From: Lanius collurio
Lineage: Eukaryota; Chordata; Aves; Passeriformes; Laniidae
Assembly: GCA_020086605.1 (NCBI GenBank)
Contig: JACBWW010000022.1
Coordinates: 4,888,512 to 4,952,511, forward strand
Reading direction: 5' to 3'
Length of the DNA: 64,000 nucleotides
Shown: one piece after another, positions 47,001-55,478 of the stretch
How positions within the stretch are numbered: the first letter of the stretch is position 1
Layout: each line of letters starts with the position of its first letter
Notes under the pieces: model-generated
What the model saw: the letters and a program-made list of their open reading frames with translations, nothing else
What the model was told of the DNA's origin: nothing
The model's database searches: none
Program-made: the position numbers and the translations under genes

Positions 47001-48095
47001 CGGGAGTCTGACATTTCATTTCCTGTTCTCCCTCACTGTCTCCATGGTCTCGATCTCGTTTCTTTTTATCCTCCTGGAAAGACCGTTATGGAAATGTAAG
47101 AGCAACTGAAAACCCTGCATTATTACTGTACATAATGCTCTCTAGATTTTTCAAATCATATTCACAAAGTTTAAAAAATAAGAATAGTTTGTGTTTAAAA
47201 ATTCTGTATTCTTTATGTACTGTCTCCATCTGCTGGACACTGAAATAATTCAGCCATACAATGCACTGTATCACTGAATTAGTTTTTTAGAAAATGTGAC
47301 AACTATCTGGTGTGTGTGCTTTAAAAATGAGACAGGAACACCTCACACACTGAGTCTGAATGTATTCCAGTCTAATGATTCAAGTTACAGTCATATCTGC
47401 TGACCTTCTGATGTGAAACCTACAGAAAGTGAGATTTTTTTTTTGCTAAAATGCAGTAGTATGAACACATACCTTAACTTTTCTCTTCCTTTTCTCCTTT
47501 TCTTCTCCAAGAACTTGTTTTTCTCCTTTCTTTCTCTTTTTTCTTTTTCTGTCCTTGTGTTTTTCATGTTCCGATTTGTCTTCGTAGAGGCTGGAATCAA
47601 GTCCTGCATTTCCAGTGGAGAGCTCAGCAACTTCATTTCCTCCAACTTTCAGCACCAGCTTCAGTGGCTTTTCTACGTATTCTTAAACCAGCAGAGAAAC
47701 AAACTGTGTGAGTACCAAAGAAAACACACTTCCGTCCTCAATAACCCCCCCGCGATCGCTCCGCTGCCTCTGGCTTCTTCCAGAGGCCGTCACCGCACCA
47801 TTTCCTCATTTCCAGACCCTGCACCTGCTTCTGTCCCCGCAGAGCCGAGCCCCGCCCGTCTGCCGGCCCCGGGCCCGCCGGCGGAGCGAGGGCCCGGCTC
47901 CCCGCAGCCTCAGCGCGGAGCGTTCAAACCGCCCCGGCGACGGGCCCGGCGGGGCGGGGCGGGCGCCACTGGGGGCTGAGGGCCCGCGCCCGCTTCGGGC
48001 CGCGCTGGCCGGCGGCCTCTGCCCGCCCACCCCCACAGGGACGCACCCTCGTAGGGATGTTTGTCCGACTTGTGCTTCTTATGCTTCTTCCCCAT
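34944..48095 (-). CDS. BRD7: BRD7, bromodomain-containing protein 7 (17 spliced coding exons, 653 aa)
   Basis: Nuclear acetyl-lysine reader and defining subunit of the PBAF form of SWI/SNF; in mammals also a p53 and BRCA1 cofactor (family knowledge). Seventeen exons were assembled on the - strand with all phases consistent, giving 653 residues against 651 in human. Residues 1-13 are MGKKHKKHKSDKH. Residues about 62-93 are a dense basic nuclear-localisation segment (KHKDRKRKKRKKGEKQ). The bromodomain lies at about 134-235 with PVTDFIAPGY, PMDFSTMKEK and the acetyl-lysine-binding Asn211 in MIYNKP. The central DUF3512 region follows (about 290-510), then a coiled coil at about 537-565 (EAEIFQRKLDETTKLLRELQ) and a C-terminal block ending GDIVSTYGIRKAMGIS and DLTED. 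Convergent with ADCY7, as in human; the promoter is a CpG island. No break or missing key residue. Confidence 0.97.
35950..36093 (-). CDS. BRD7: BRD7 coding exon 16
   Basis: Encodes AERVTNNLKELAQQVTPGDI, then VSTYGIRKAMGISVP and NWVDLTE. Acceptor TTCTAG, donor GTGAGT, phase 1. Confidence 0.97.
37183..37326 (-). CDS. BRD7: BRD7 coding exon 15 (coiled coil)
   Basis: Encodes EAEIFQRKLDETTKLLRELQ, then NERLSTKPPPNMICLLGPSY and REMHL. Acceptor AAACAG, donor GTAAAT, phase 1. Confidence 0.97.
37455..37566 (-). CDS. BRD7: BRD7 coding exon 14
   Basis: Encodes IMEIDIAARLDTANSDRLTA, then LKAVTNFGMPIEEFDSE. Acceptor TTTCAG, donor GTAAGC, phase 1. Confidence 0.97.
38419..38475 (-). CDS. BRD7: BRD7 coding exon 13
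   Basis: 57 nt encoding PLEEAEGPHERSDAMKDVK, aligning with the weakly conserved human LPEDEGHTRTLDTAKEM. Acceptor GTTTAG, donor GTAAAA, phase 0 at both ends, so skipping it would keep the frame. Confidence 0.88.
39620..39731 (-). CDS. BRD7: BRD7 coding exon 12
   Basis: Encodes IQDFFMKSQDYPLLMADSLL, then DVLTKGGHSRALRELEM. The DYPxxMADSLLDVLTKGGHSR core is as in human. Acceptor TTTCAG, donor GTAAGA, phase 0. Confidence 0.97.
40459..40591 (-). CDS. BRD7: BRD7 coding exon 11
   Basis: Encodes TYLNYGPFSSYAPTYDSTFA, then NISKEDSDLIYSTYGEDS. Acceptor CATTAG, donor GTAATT, phase 2. Confidence 0.97.
41015..41092 (-). mobile_element. CR1 LINE 3'-end fragment in BRD7 intron 10
   Basis: AAGAATCATAAAATGGTTTG followed by GGAAGTGACCTTAAAGATCA and CCAACTGCCCTGCCATGGGC is a textbook CR1 3' end, reverse-complemented on +. 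It is in the same orientation as BRD7. Confidence 0.92.
41212..41319 (-). CDS. BRD7: BRD7 coding exon 10
   Basis: Encodes EPGYCPVKLGMTAGRLQSGV, then NTLQGFKEDKRNKVTP. Acceptor TTGCAG, donor GTAAGC, phase 1. Confidence 0.97.
41839..41914 (-). CDS. BRD7: BRD7 coding exon 9
   Basis: Encodes CEFERRKPDGTTTLGLLNPV, then DLAAG (human DPIVG). Acceptor TTTCAG, donor GTAAGT, phase 1. Confidence 0.97.
42552..42675 (-). CDS. BRD7: BRD7 coding exon 8
   Basis: Encodes KDKDLLEDKLRSNSLEREQE, then IDRIVRESGGKLTRRLANSQ, closely matching human. Acceptor TTCACAG, donor GTGAGT, phase 0. Confidence 0.97.
43467..43651 (-). CDS. BRD7: BRD7 coding exon 7
   Basis: Encodes ERIQSLKQSIEFMADLQKSR, then a diverged Glu/Gln-rich linker and KAFKTPSKEHKK. 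The donor GTGAAG directly follows an A run; if unspliced, the next codon is TGA. Phase 2. Confidence 0.93.
43977..44087 (-). CDS. BRD7: BRD7 coding exon 6 (bromodomain, acetyl-lysine Asn)
   Basis: 37 codons with MCNNAMIYNKPDTIYYKAAK; Asn211 in YNKP is the conserved acetyl-lysine-binding residue. Human has Thr where Asn205 is here. Donor GTAACA, phase 0. Confidence 0.98.
45231..45375 (-). CDS. BRD7: BRD7 coding exon 5 (bromodomain N-half)
   Basis: Encodes KDPSSFFSFPVTDFIAPGYS, then PMDFSTMKEKIKNNGYQSIE; the ZA-loop half of the bromodomain. Ends EELK, phase 0, donor GTAATG. Confidence 0.98.
46489..46546 (-). CDS. BRD7: BRD7 coding exon 4
   Basis: 58 nt encoding EVEQTPLQEALNQLMRQLQR, identical to human, leading into bromodomain helix Z. 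Donor GTAATG, phase 2. Confidence 0.96.
46944..47073 (-). CDS. BRD7: BRD7 coding exon 3
   Basis: Encodes EDKKKRDRD, then a diverged acidic stretch and TPVRMELSPEKPLTSTLSKQ, matching human in order. Acceptor TTTCCAG, donor GTAGGG, phase 1. Confidence 0.95.
47473..47681 (-). CDS. BRD7: BRD7 coding exon 2 (residues 17-86)
   Basis: Encodes EYVEKPLKLVLKVGGNEV and the basic nuclear-localisation stretch RKRKKRKKGEKQ. Acceptor TTTAAG, donor GTATGT, phase 0. The open frame on the opposite strand (47413-47979) is only its shadow. Confidence 0.97.
48047..48095 (-). CDS. BRD7: BRD7 coding exon 1 (residues 1-16)
   Basis: Encodes MGKKHKKHKSDKHPYE plus one base; identical to human except Pro14 for Leu. 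Donor GTGCGT, phase 1. Inside the CpG island. Confidence 0.96.
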
Positions 48096-48211
48096 GGCCC
48101 CGGCCCGCCCGGCAGACGCCGCGCTGCTGAGGCGGAGCCCGGCCCGGCCCCGCACGGCCCGGGAGCAAGCGACGGCGGCCGCACAGCGCCCCCTGGCGCG
48201 CTGGAGGTCTG

Positions 48212-48221
48212 GCGCAGGCGC
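48212..48221. promoter_or_regulatory. NRF1-like palindromic site
   Basis: GCGCAGGCGC, about 120 bp upstream of the BRD7 ATG, resembles the NRF1 consensus (GCGCATGCGC type) that is common in CpG-island promoters. Motif match only. Confidence 0.45.
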
Positions 48222-48245
48222 AGTGGCGGGCGGGTGAGCGGCGGC

Positions 48246-48464
48246 ATGGCGGGGCAGCGGCGGGATGTGGGGTTCGTGATACGCTCCGCGTCGGGAAGCG
48301 ACGAGCTCGGGGCATTCTCCCTTATGAGCAACCCCCTCCGCTCCCCGGGCAGCGTCGCCTCTCCAGAACCCTCATGGCATCCTACCGAATCATGGAATGG
48401 TCAAGGTTGGAAGAGCCCTTTAAAGCCATCAGGTCCCGCTGTCAAGCCAGCAGTACCGCTGTAA
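48246..48464 (+). other. Small divergent ORF at the BRD7 promoter (72 aa, doubtful)
   Basis: ATG at 48246 in context GGCATGG with no upstream in-frame continuation needed; the first half (MAGQRRDVGFVIRSASGSDE) comes from unique CpG-island DNA, and the last third from the CR1 insertion at 48385. Unrecognised. It may be the start of a divergent promoter transcript; there is no direct evidence of translation. Confidence 0.2.
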
Positions 48465-48640
48465 CCCCTAAACCGCATCACCGAGCGCCAGATCTACGCA
48501 CCTCTTAAACACCTCTAGGGATGGTGACTCCACTGCCTCCCTTGGCAGCCTGTTCCAATGCCTTACATCCGAAGAGCGATTTTTTTTTTCTTTCTTTTTT
48601 TTTTTTTTTGATATCTAATCCGAATCTCGCCTGTCCTGTG
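48385..48640 (-). mobile_element. CR1 LINE 3' fragment next to BRD7 promoter
   Basis: GAATCATGGAATGGTCAAGG, then AGAGCCCTTTAAAGCCATCA, CACCTCTAGGGATGGTGACT and GGCAGCCTGTTCCAATGCCT follow the CR1 3' region in reverse complement. Interrupted by a T-rich run at 48588-48610. Confidence 0.9.
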
Positions 48641-48829
48641 CCTGTCCCGAGCCTCCTGCGCCCTCTCCCCTCACGCAGCCAGCAGCAGCTCCTTGCTGCT
48701 CCCCTGGCGGTGCCCCTTGCTCCCAGCCTGAGGCGGGCTGTACCTGCATCCCTGTCCCTCTCAACCCACCCCTGGGGCCCCGGGGCACTGCAGCATTTCA
48801 GAGACTTCGGCAGGATTCACGGAGTCACA

Positions 48830-48975
48830 GAATCACTGAGGCTGGCAAAGACCTCTGCGGTCATCGAGTCCCACCTGTGACTGATCACCACCGCTTCAAC
48901 CAGACCCTGGCACTGAGTGCCGCCTCCAGTCTTTCCTTAAACACCCCCAGGGACGGTGTCTCCACCACTCGAGTA
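48830..48975 (-). mobile_element. Second CR1 LINE fragment, different subtype
   Basis: GAGTCACAGAATCACTGAGG, ACCTCTGCGGTCATCGAGTC, CAACCAGACCCTGGCACTGA and AACACCCCCAGGGACGGTGT track the CR1 3' region again, so this is a separate insertion in the same orientation. Confidence 0.85.
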
Positions 48976-49430
48976 TTCAGCCCGAGTGCTGCTGTTCGCA
49001 GAAGGCGGTGCCACAGAACGTCCCCTGCCATGACTGAGTGCCAGGGGCTAAAAGTGACAGCAGCAGAAGGGATGCAGGGGCAGCCTGTCCTGCTGACAGC
49101 AGGATGCCAAGGGGCCTGCGAGAGTTGCCGGCTCCTTGGCTGTGGTGTGGCCGTGACCTGGGTGCTGCTGCTGGCCGGGCATGTCCGGCAGAGCTCCAGC
49201 TAGCCACAGACCCTCAATCCGGGACAAAGGCCGCTAGCCATGGCTTGCTGTTCCTGGAGTTTGAGAACCTGTGCCCGAATTTGTACCAGTGAGAAGAGCA
49301 GGGGATTTGTCTACCCGAGGAAGGGTTGCAGGGGTGTGTAGAGCCTGTACCCAACCGAGTGACACGTCTCTCCAAACAGCAGTGATGGTTGTGCCTGTCC
49401 TCCACAGGCTGGGACAGGCTCAGGTTAGCT
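48976..49430. other. GC-rich unique sequence
   Basis: Moderately GC-rich DNA after the CR1 cluster, with short shadow ORFs on both strands and no recognisable protein or RNA. Confidence 0.5.
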
Positions 49431-50961
49431 GACTGAGTGCCTAAACTTGCTCACCAATTTTGAAAACAAATACTTTATAATCATGTTAAAACTCTAAGGA
49501 AAAAATATATCTTGTCCATTACAGGTCAAAAGTAACTTAGAAATTCTGACCGCCTAGAAATCTTGGAAGTTGCCCATTTGCCTTGCCTGGGAGTGCTCCC
49601 AAAGCAAGCAACTGGTTTTCAAAATTAAATGCAACACTAGTTGTATAGTCTTTCAAAGTTAATAGTGTACTTTTTGTTGTTGCTTAAGTTGCAGTCATTG
49701 CTGTCTCAACAACACTGTGTCGGTATTCTGCCAAGACCTCTTCTATAACGCATATTGAAATTTCACTTCTCTGAAGTTTGGAGTGCAAAAATAAACTGCT
49801 TCTATTTCAAAAGAGAAGCTTTAATTTATTCCCACACAATAGTCCTGTAAGTATTCCTCAAGTTTGTTGAATCATATGTGATGTTTTATAGCCAAAAAGA
49901 AAAAAAAGTTGTTAATTAGAAATTTATGATATGTGTGGCTGTACAGCGATATAAGGTTTATTTTGGGAGCTTGTGAAATCAAGAAAATCTCTTGTCTGTT
50001 GTCCATTCAGTCACTGGGAGTGTAATCAGATGTGACAGCTTTGTTTTGCATTTTGCTGGTTACATTACTGTCATTTGGTCTCCTACTCAGAGAATTGTAT
50101 GGGTGGTGCTCTGGAATAAACCACAGCTTTCCTGCTTGATCTTACTCCAGTAGTTTGAAATTCAGCTATAATGGACGCAGTTGTTTTTCTAATTCACATC
50201 TGGATCCTTTAATACTCTTATTACATATGCAGTGAATGTTCTTAAGCATGCTTTAGTGAGAGGTAGAGGGCTTTTGCTTGGGATGTGGCCACATGTAGAA
50301 AATACAAGACTAGTAAATATTTAAAGGACATGTTTTATAGAATGAAAAAAATGTTGCTATATCCTCTGTTCCCACAAGAAGATTGGCAGACTTTCTGAGG
50401 CTTTTCTTTTAAATGTCATATGGCAAGACCATTTGTTCAATTGTTATTCTGAAATTTCCTGACTAATCTTGTCCTGAAATTAATAAAATCTGAGTGAGTT
50501 ACACACAAGCAAATAATGTGAGATCTCGCCAATATTGAGAGCTGCTAGGTGTGTCCTTCAATAGCCTCCTCTGGGTCAGAGAAGGATACTTCTGAACAGT
50601 TGAGTCCTCACACACCCCCCTAGAAAACACACTGGCTTTGCCATCCTTGTCTCTAGCTCTGCTTTCTCATTAGAAGATGAGTATTTCTTCCCTCACCAAA
50701 CCCCTCATACCCTAGTTGGGCATATTGTCTAAAACACAATTTGTAAGCCTAAGAAAAGTGTTATCACCACTTGATATTTGAAAGGCAAGGTGTTATTCTT
50801 GTTGCTTGCATGTGCAGGATTAATAAGTTCAATTCATTGCATATTTTCTGAGAGTCATGTTCCTAATCTGTCAAGTTTCTAAACCAACTAGCATTTAAGA
50901 ATGAGAGACAGTAATATGTGTTATCACCACTAACAGAGAAAGTTTGAAAATAAATGATTGA

Positions 50962-51110
50962 GTCATGAATGGTTTGGGTTGGAAGGATCCTTAAAGACCA
51001 CCCAGTTCTGACCCCTCTGCCAGGGACAGGGACACCCTTCACTAAACCAGGTTGCTCAGAGTTTCATCCAGTCTAGCCTCCAACACTTCCAAGATACTCA
51101 AGTGTTTTCA
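50962..51110 (-). mobile_element. CR1 LINE 3' fragment
   Basis: GTCATGAATGGTTTGGGTTG, then CTTAAAGACCACCCAGTTCT, GACAGGGACACCCTTCACTA and TCCAGTCTAGCCTCCAACAC is the reverse complement of a CR1 3' end. Confidence 0.93.
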
Positions 51111-51225
51111 CATGTACCTTTTTCCATGTCCTAAAGAACTTTTATTGAGACACATGGAAAGGTCATATTAGTGTATATTCATTTTGCTAGGCATCAAATA
51201 CCATAATTTAAATTGGTCATGAGTG

Positions 51226-51247
51226 TTTTTGTTTGTTTGTTTGTTTT
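51226..51247. repeat. (GTTT)n microsatellite
   Basis: About four to five GTTT units in intergenic DNA. Confidence 0.85.
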
Positions 51248-52517
51248 CCAAATGCTAAAAGAAGGATGCAATAAGCAAGGTCATTTGTGGGTTTATTTTT
51301 GCTCAGTGAGTATATAGCACAGGCAATCTAATTTAATGTGTTAACTGAGATATAAAAACTTGGTGAAACCTTATTGCATTAATCACTGGTTCAGGAGGAA
51401 GAGGTAGATCCTGGTAACAGTAGGAAGGTGCAGGGGCTGCTGCAAGGCACAGGAGGAGAGAGGCAAAATCTTAGGAAGAAGGTTTCTGTGAGTATAGAAA
51501 CCTGGGAGGCTAAAGTCACTGTGAGTTTTTCATAAGCAGGTTTGGTTTGTAGTCTGTGACACATGGAAACATTGGGATAAGCAGTTTTTGTGACAGATAT
51601 TAATTTTCAAGCCAGTATTTTACACTAATACACCTTTCTAGTAATACCTGAATACATATGGCTGAAGTAAAGAATGTAGTCAATATTTTATTGATTGTTG
51701 TGTTATTAATATGACTTTTAAGTTAGTTACTCGTTAGCTGAAAGATGTGATCAATATTACTATTTTCTTGGTTCTGTGAGCAGTGAAGAGATGTCATTTT
51801 CTGTGTGCATGTCCTGACAAAATACACTGTGACAGATGGAATTTTTTCCCTTAATTTGAATGGACAGTCTCATCATTATGATGCATTTTCTATTTTTTTC
51901 AGTTTAGCACTCAAATATCTAATTCACTTACTCATGAAAATAGGAAATTATCTGTTTTTCCCCCAAGATCCTTATGACTGTAATAAACTTTATAATAAGG
52001 TTGTGATTCAGTCATAAGTATGATTATCTTATTGTCCATAGAGCACTCATGGATCATGCCCTAAGGTCTGTGCGTGTATTTGTACAAGTCTATGTTTTGT
52101 AAATCTTTCCTGTGACCTTGCCCAAAACCTGCAGGCACCTCTTTTAATAACTCTCTTTTGAAGTGATTTTGTGCCTCTGAAGAAATACCTTGTTGGACAT
52201 CTCTGAACTAAAGTAACAAAATTTTTGCTAGACATGCATGAAATTGCATGAAATTTAAACGTTTATGACCTTCATTCTTGGCTACTATTGCTGCACAGGT
52301 TGGGAAAATTAAACAGGATTCAGCTGGATCTTCCTGACAGGAGATTGATGGGAAAATGGGATTTATCCATCATCCCTGCTTTTCCCTAGTCAAGTGGAGG
52401 ATTTGGAGCAAAAGAAGGGAGAAACCTGAACAGCAAGCAAGTTGGAACTGAAGCCTGTCTCAGCAATTGCAGCAGGTAATTTCCTTGGGGAGGAGAGATG
52501 TTACTGGCAGAGGCCAG

Positions 52518-52547
52518 TATATTATATTTATATATATATATATATAG
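52518..52547. repeat. (TA)n microsatellite
   Basis: A TA-rich run with about ten consecutive TA units, ending TATATAG. Confidence 0.85.
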
Positions 52548-55461
52548 TCAAAATATGGAGTGGATTTCCAGATAAAACGACACCATCTGGTAGCAGCATG
52601 AGAGTGGGCATTGAAATTGAGGATGAAAAGCTTTAGCTCTAGTTTGAACTGATGGGTCCAACCTAATAATTTTTTGAGATGCAACCAAATTATATTTACT
52701 ATTGATTCTAAGCCTGATGCCGTCACCCTCACTGATGTGTAGTCCTGCTCATTTCAAGTACATGCAAGGTTTGCTTGTTCAATTAAGATATTACCAGCCA
52801 GTTCTGAACTTCCTTGATTCACATACTTGGCCAGACTCTAATTAAAGTCCTAAACATTTTTTTCCCACCGTATGTATTTTAATTACTTTTGTCATGTTTT
52901 AAGTTGAATAAAGCATCTGAAAATGCCTGAGCTCATAGCAGGCATGTCACAGTGCTCCATTAGACATGTATTACCCGGGTAACATGGAGAGAAACCTTTT
53001 TCTAGTAAGTTTTAAGTTGCTGTAAGAGGAAAAAAGATGATGAAATTTGTACTTGTATTAAATTTGCACTTGCAAGCTATAATAGAAGAAAGTTAATGCA
53101 AGTGTCTGGCTGAATCTCTCAGATAATACTCCAGTTAATTTTTTTTTTTTCGTTTAGGTAGCAATTCATCTTTTGTTTTGTGTAGTGGTATCTCTAGAGG
53201 AAACAAATTGAACAGAAAAAATAAGAGCATTAGGCCACTTGGTGGTGTAATATGCAAAGGAAAAACAACTTGTCATGTTCAAGTGAAGGAAATTTACATA
53301 ATAGACCTTTTTTTTGCTTATTATCTGATTAAGCACAGTACAAGACATTACATGAATGGTTACTTTTTAAAGACCTTTAATTTCATGCAAGTAGTCAAGT
53401 AGATTTTGTAGGATAAATTCTGGGTTTAGCTCAGCTCTTTTTGAAGGTGTTTGCATTCAAGCTATTAATGGTCTGTTAGTTGGTTCAGAAATCCTGATAG
53501 AGTTCTCTGTGGGAAATGTATAATTTAAGAATTATATTGGGATCAGCAGTGTCCCCCTGCCATGGAACAGCTTTGGTTTTCATCTACTGGAGTCTGGTGT
53601 CCTTCACATTCCCAACAGGTGCAGCAGCTTCTCCCCAGGTATTTGTATTTTATACCCAGGAGCTGGGGAGGAGCCCCGGCATTGCAGTGCTTTGGGGGTG
53701 GCTTGAGCTGCACAGGCTGTGACCAGGACGCAGAGGGAATGGGCACCAAGAGCAGCAGGCACTCTCCTGCAAGTGCACATGGATGCTTTTGCATGGAGCA
53801 CCAAAGGGCAGGTTGGTGAGGCCTATTTATATTTCTCCATGCAACAAGAATTAAAGGTCCAGCCTTCTGTCACCTCTAGTTTAAATTTCTTAAAGGAAGG
53901 TGTTTGAGCTCAGTAGGGTGCCACAGAGTCTGCAGAACAGTGTGTGCAGAGACTAAATTTTATATTGTATGCACTGGTGTTCATGTCAAGGGAGAAAAAT
54001 GAAGATAAAAGAATCAGTATAAGGCTGCTCCGCAAATTCTAGCAGAAGTAAACAATTTCTGTGCTAAGTGTGGTCCACTGACAATGTCTATGTTAGTCAA
54101 ACTATTGTTCTGAAGCAGTAATCAGAATTTTCTTTTCGGAGGGAAAGAAAAAATGAGGGAAAAAAGAGGAAGTTTCCATTCCTGTTTGATGGAAACATCA
54201 AAGTAATGGTTACATTTTATTTTCAGATTGAGGCAGGAAAAAATAAAGATGTTTTGACTGATATTTGGCTTGAGTTTGTTTTGGCTTTTTAGTCTACAAC
54301 CTAGAAAAAAATAAAAATTGAGGACAACTTCAGCATGGGCTATTCAGATTAAATTGAAGATCTGATGTAGCTTTCTCCTTGATGATTGTGCCATATTTAG
54401 GTACTAAAAGAAGTAGCAGTTCTCATGTTCAGTAGTAGTAGTTGCTAATATCAAGAACAAGCAACCCAGGGTAGTGTCCCAATGGGTGCTACTGTACTTG
54501 GGACCTTGGCTTAGGTTTTGCTTCATTTCCCTGGCAATCCAGAATGTGTGGCAGAAGTGAGACCTTCACGTGTTGGCTGTAAGGAGGAGCATACTCTTTG
54601 AATTGGTACTCTGGTGCTTCAGAGGACGGACAACACCAGTGATGGTTATCTGTTGCCATATGCTTGTTCTTATTGATAATGACATCCTGGGTCATGTTCT
54701 CCTGGAGTACCTTCAGCAAGCCACAGATTTTTGCTTAAATAATACCTGGAATAGTTTTAACTTTCCTACCACAAGCTAGGTGGCAGATAGTTGATTTTAT
54801 GTTACACATATTGTCTCCTAAAACTTTCAAGTGGTACGGATGACCAAAGATGTAGTGTGTATGGGAACTCACAATTTGTAACATGCTTCTATAGCTCCTG
54901 TGATATGCTCTGCAATTTTGTTCTCTGGACGAAAGCTTGCAGAAGAGCAGCATAAACAGAGTGTACTGTAAGGTTACTTGACCCTTCAGATTACTGATTA
55001 TATGTAACCAAAATAATATTATTTTAATATCCAGATGTTTAAGACCTGATGCAAACCATGAGTCTCTTAGAAATTACTAAGAACTTTTAGTTTAAGCTGC
55101 TGCTTTTTTTTTTTTTCTTAATTCTAAACCCACTTGGTAGAATACAGTCTTTAGAAAAGATTGTCTGAGGTCAGAAGGTGGCAGTTCCAGAGAAAATGAA
55201 ATTAAATGAAAACTGTGAGAGATTTTTCTGGCTAGATTGATTTACTAGAACTCTGAACCAATTTTAGTTCTTTCGAAGTCTTTTCAAATGACTAGCCTGC
55301 TGTGGAATGAGAGGGGAGGTGGATGCAACCTGTGAGGAGGAACATGGCTCCACTGTAGCTTTGTCATGTTTCTGTCTATTATACTGCACTTCTATTGAGA
55401 TGATTTGCTAAAAAAAGTGTACTAAATGACAACTATGTGATCAATCTTTTTACCTTTAAAG

Positions 55462-55478
55462 AAAAAAAAAAAAAAAAA
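55462..55478. repeat. Poly-A tract (17 bp)
   Basis: A homopolymer with no recognisable retrotransposon body upstream. Confidence 0.85.

Larger units (their letters stand above)
35009..48046 (-). other. BRD7: BRD7 introns 1-16
   Basis: All GT-AG. Sizes run from about 0.13 kb (intron 14, 37327-37454) to about 1.1 kb (introns 4, 5, 12 and 15). Apart from one CR1 fragment in intron 10 and T-rich runs (for example at 42360-42376), they are unremarkable AT-rich unique sequence. Confidence 0.85.
47800..48360. promoter_or_regulatory. BRD7: CpG island, BRD7 promoter and first exon
   Basis: Abrupt rise to very high GC with dense CpG, flanked by AT-rich intron on one side and CR1 remnants on the other. 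It spans BRD7 exon 1, the 5' UTR and the upstream region. No TATA box was seen near the expected start, as is usual for housekeeping CpG-island promoters. Confidence 0.9.

Noticed and set aside
47413..47979. 188-aa open frame on + near the BRD7 promoter
   Set aside because: Its first half is the complement of BRD7 exon 2 (the Lys/Arg codons read as Phe/Leu/Ser) and its second half is GC-rich island sequence; no splice or homology support.
54197..54203. ATCAAAG, a TCF/LEF-type site near the presumed NKD1 flank
   Set aside because: A single 7-mer of this kind is expected by chance every several kilobases; no cluster was seen.
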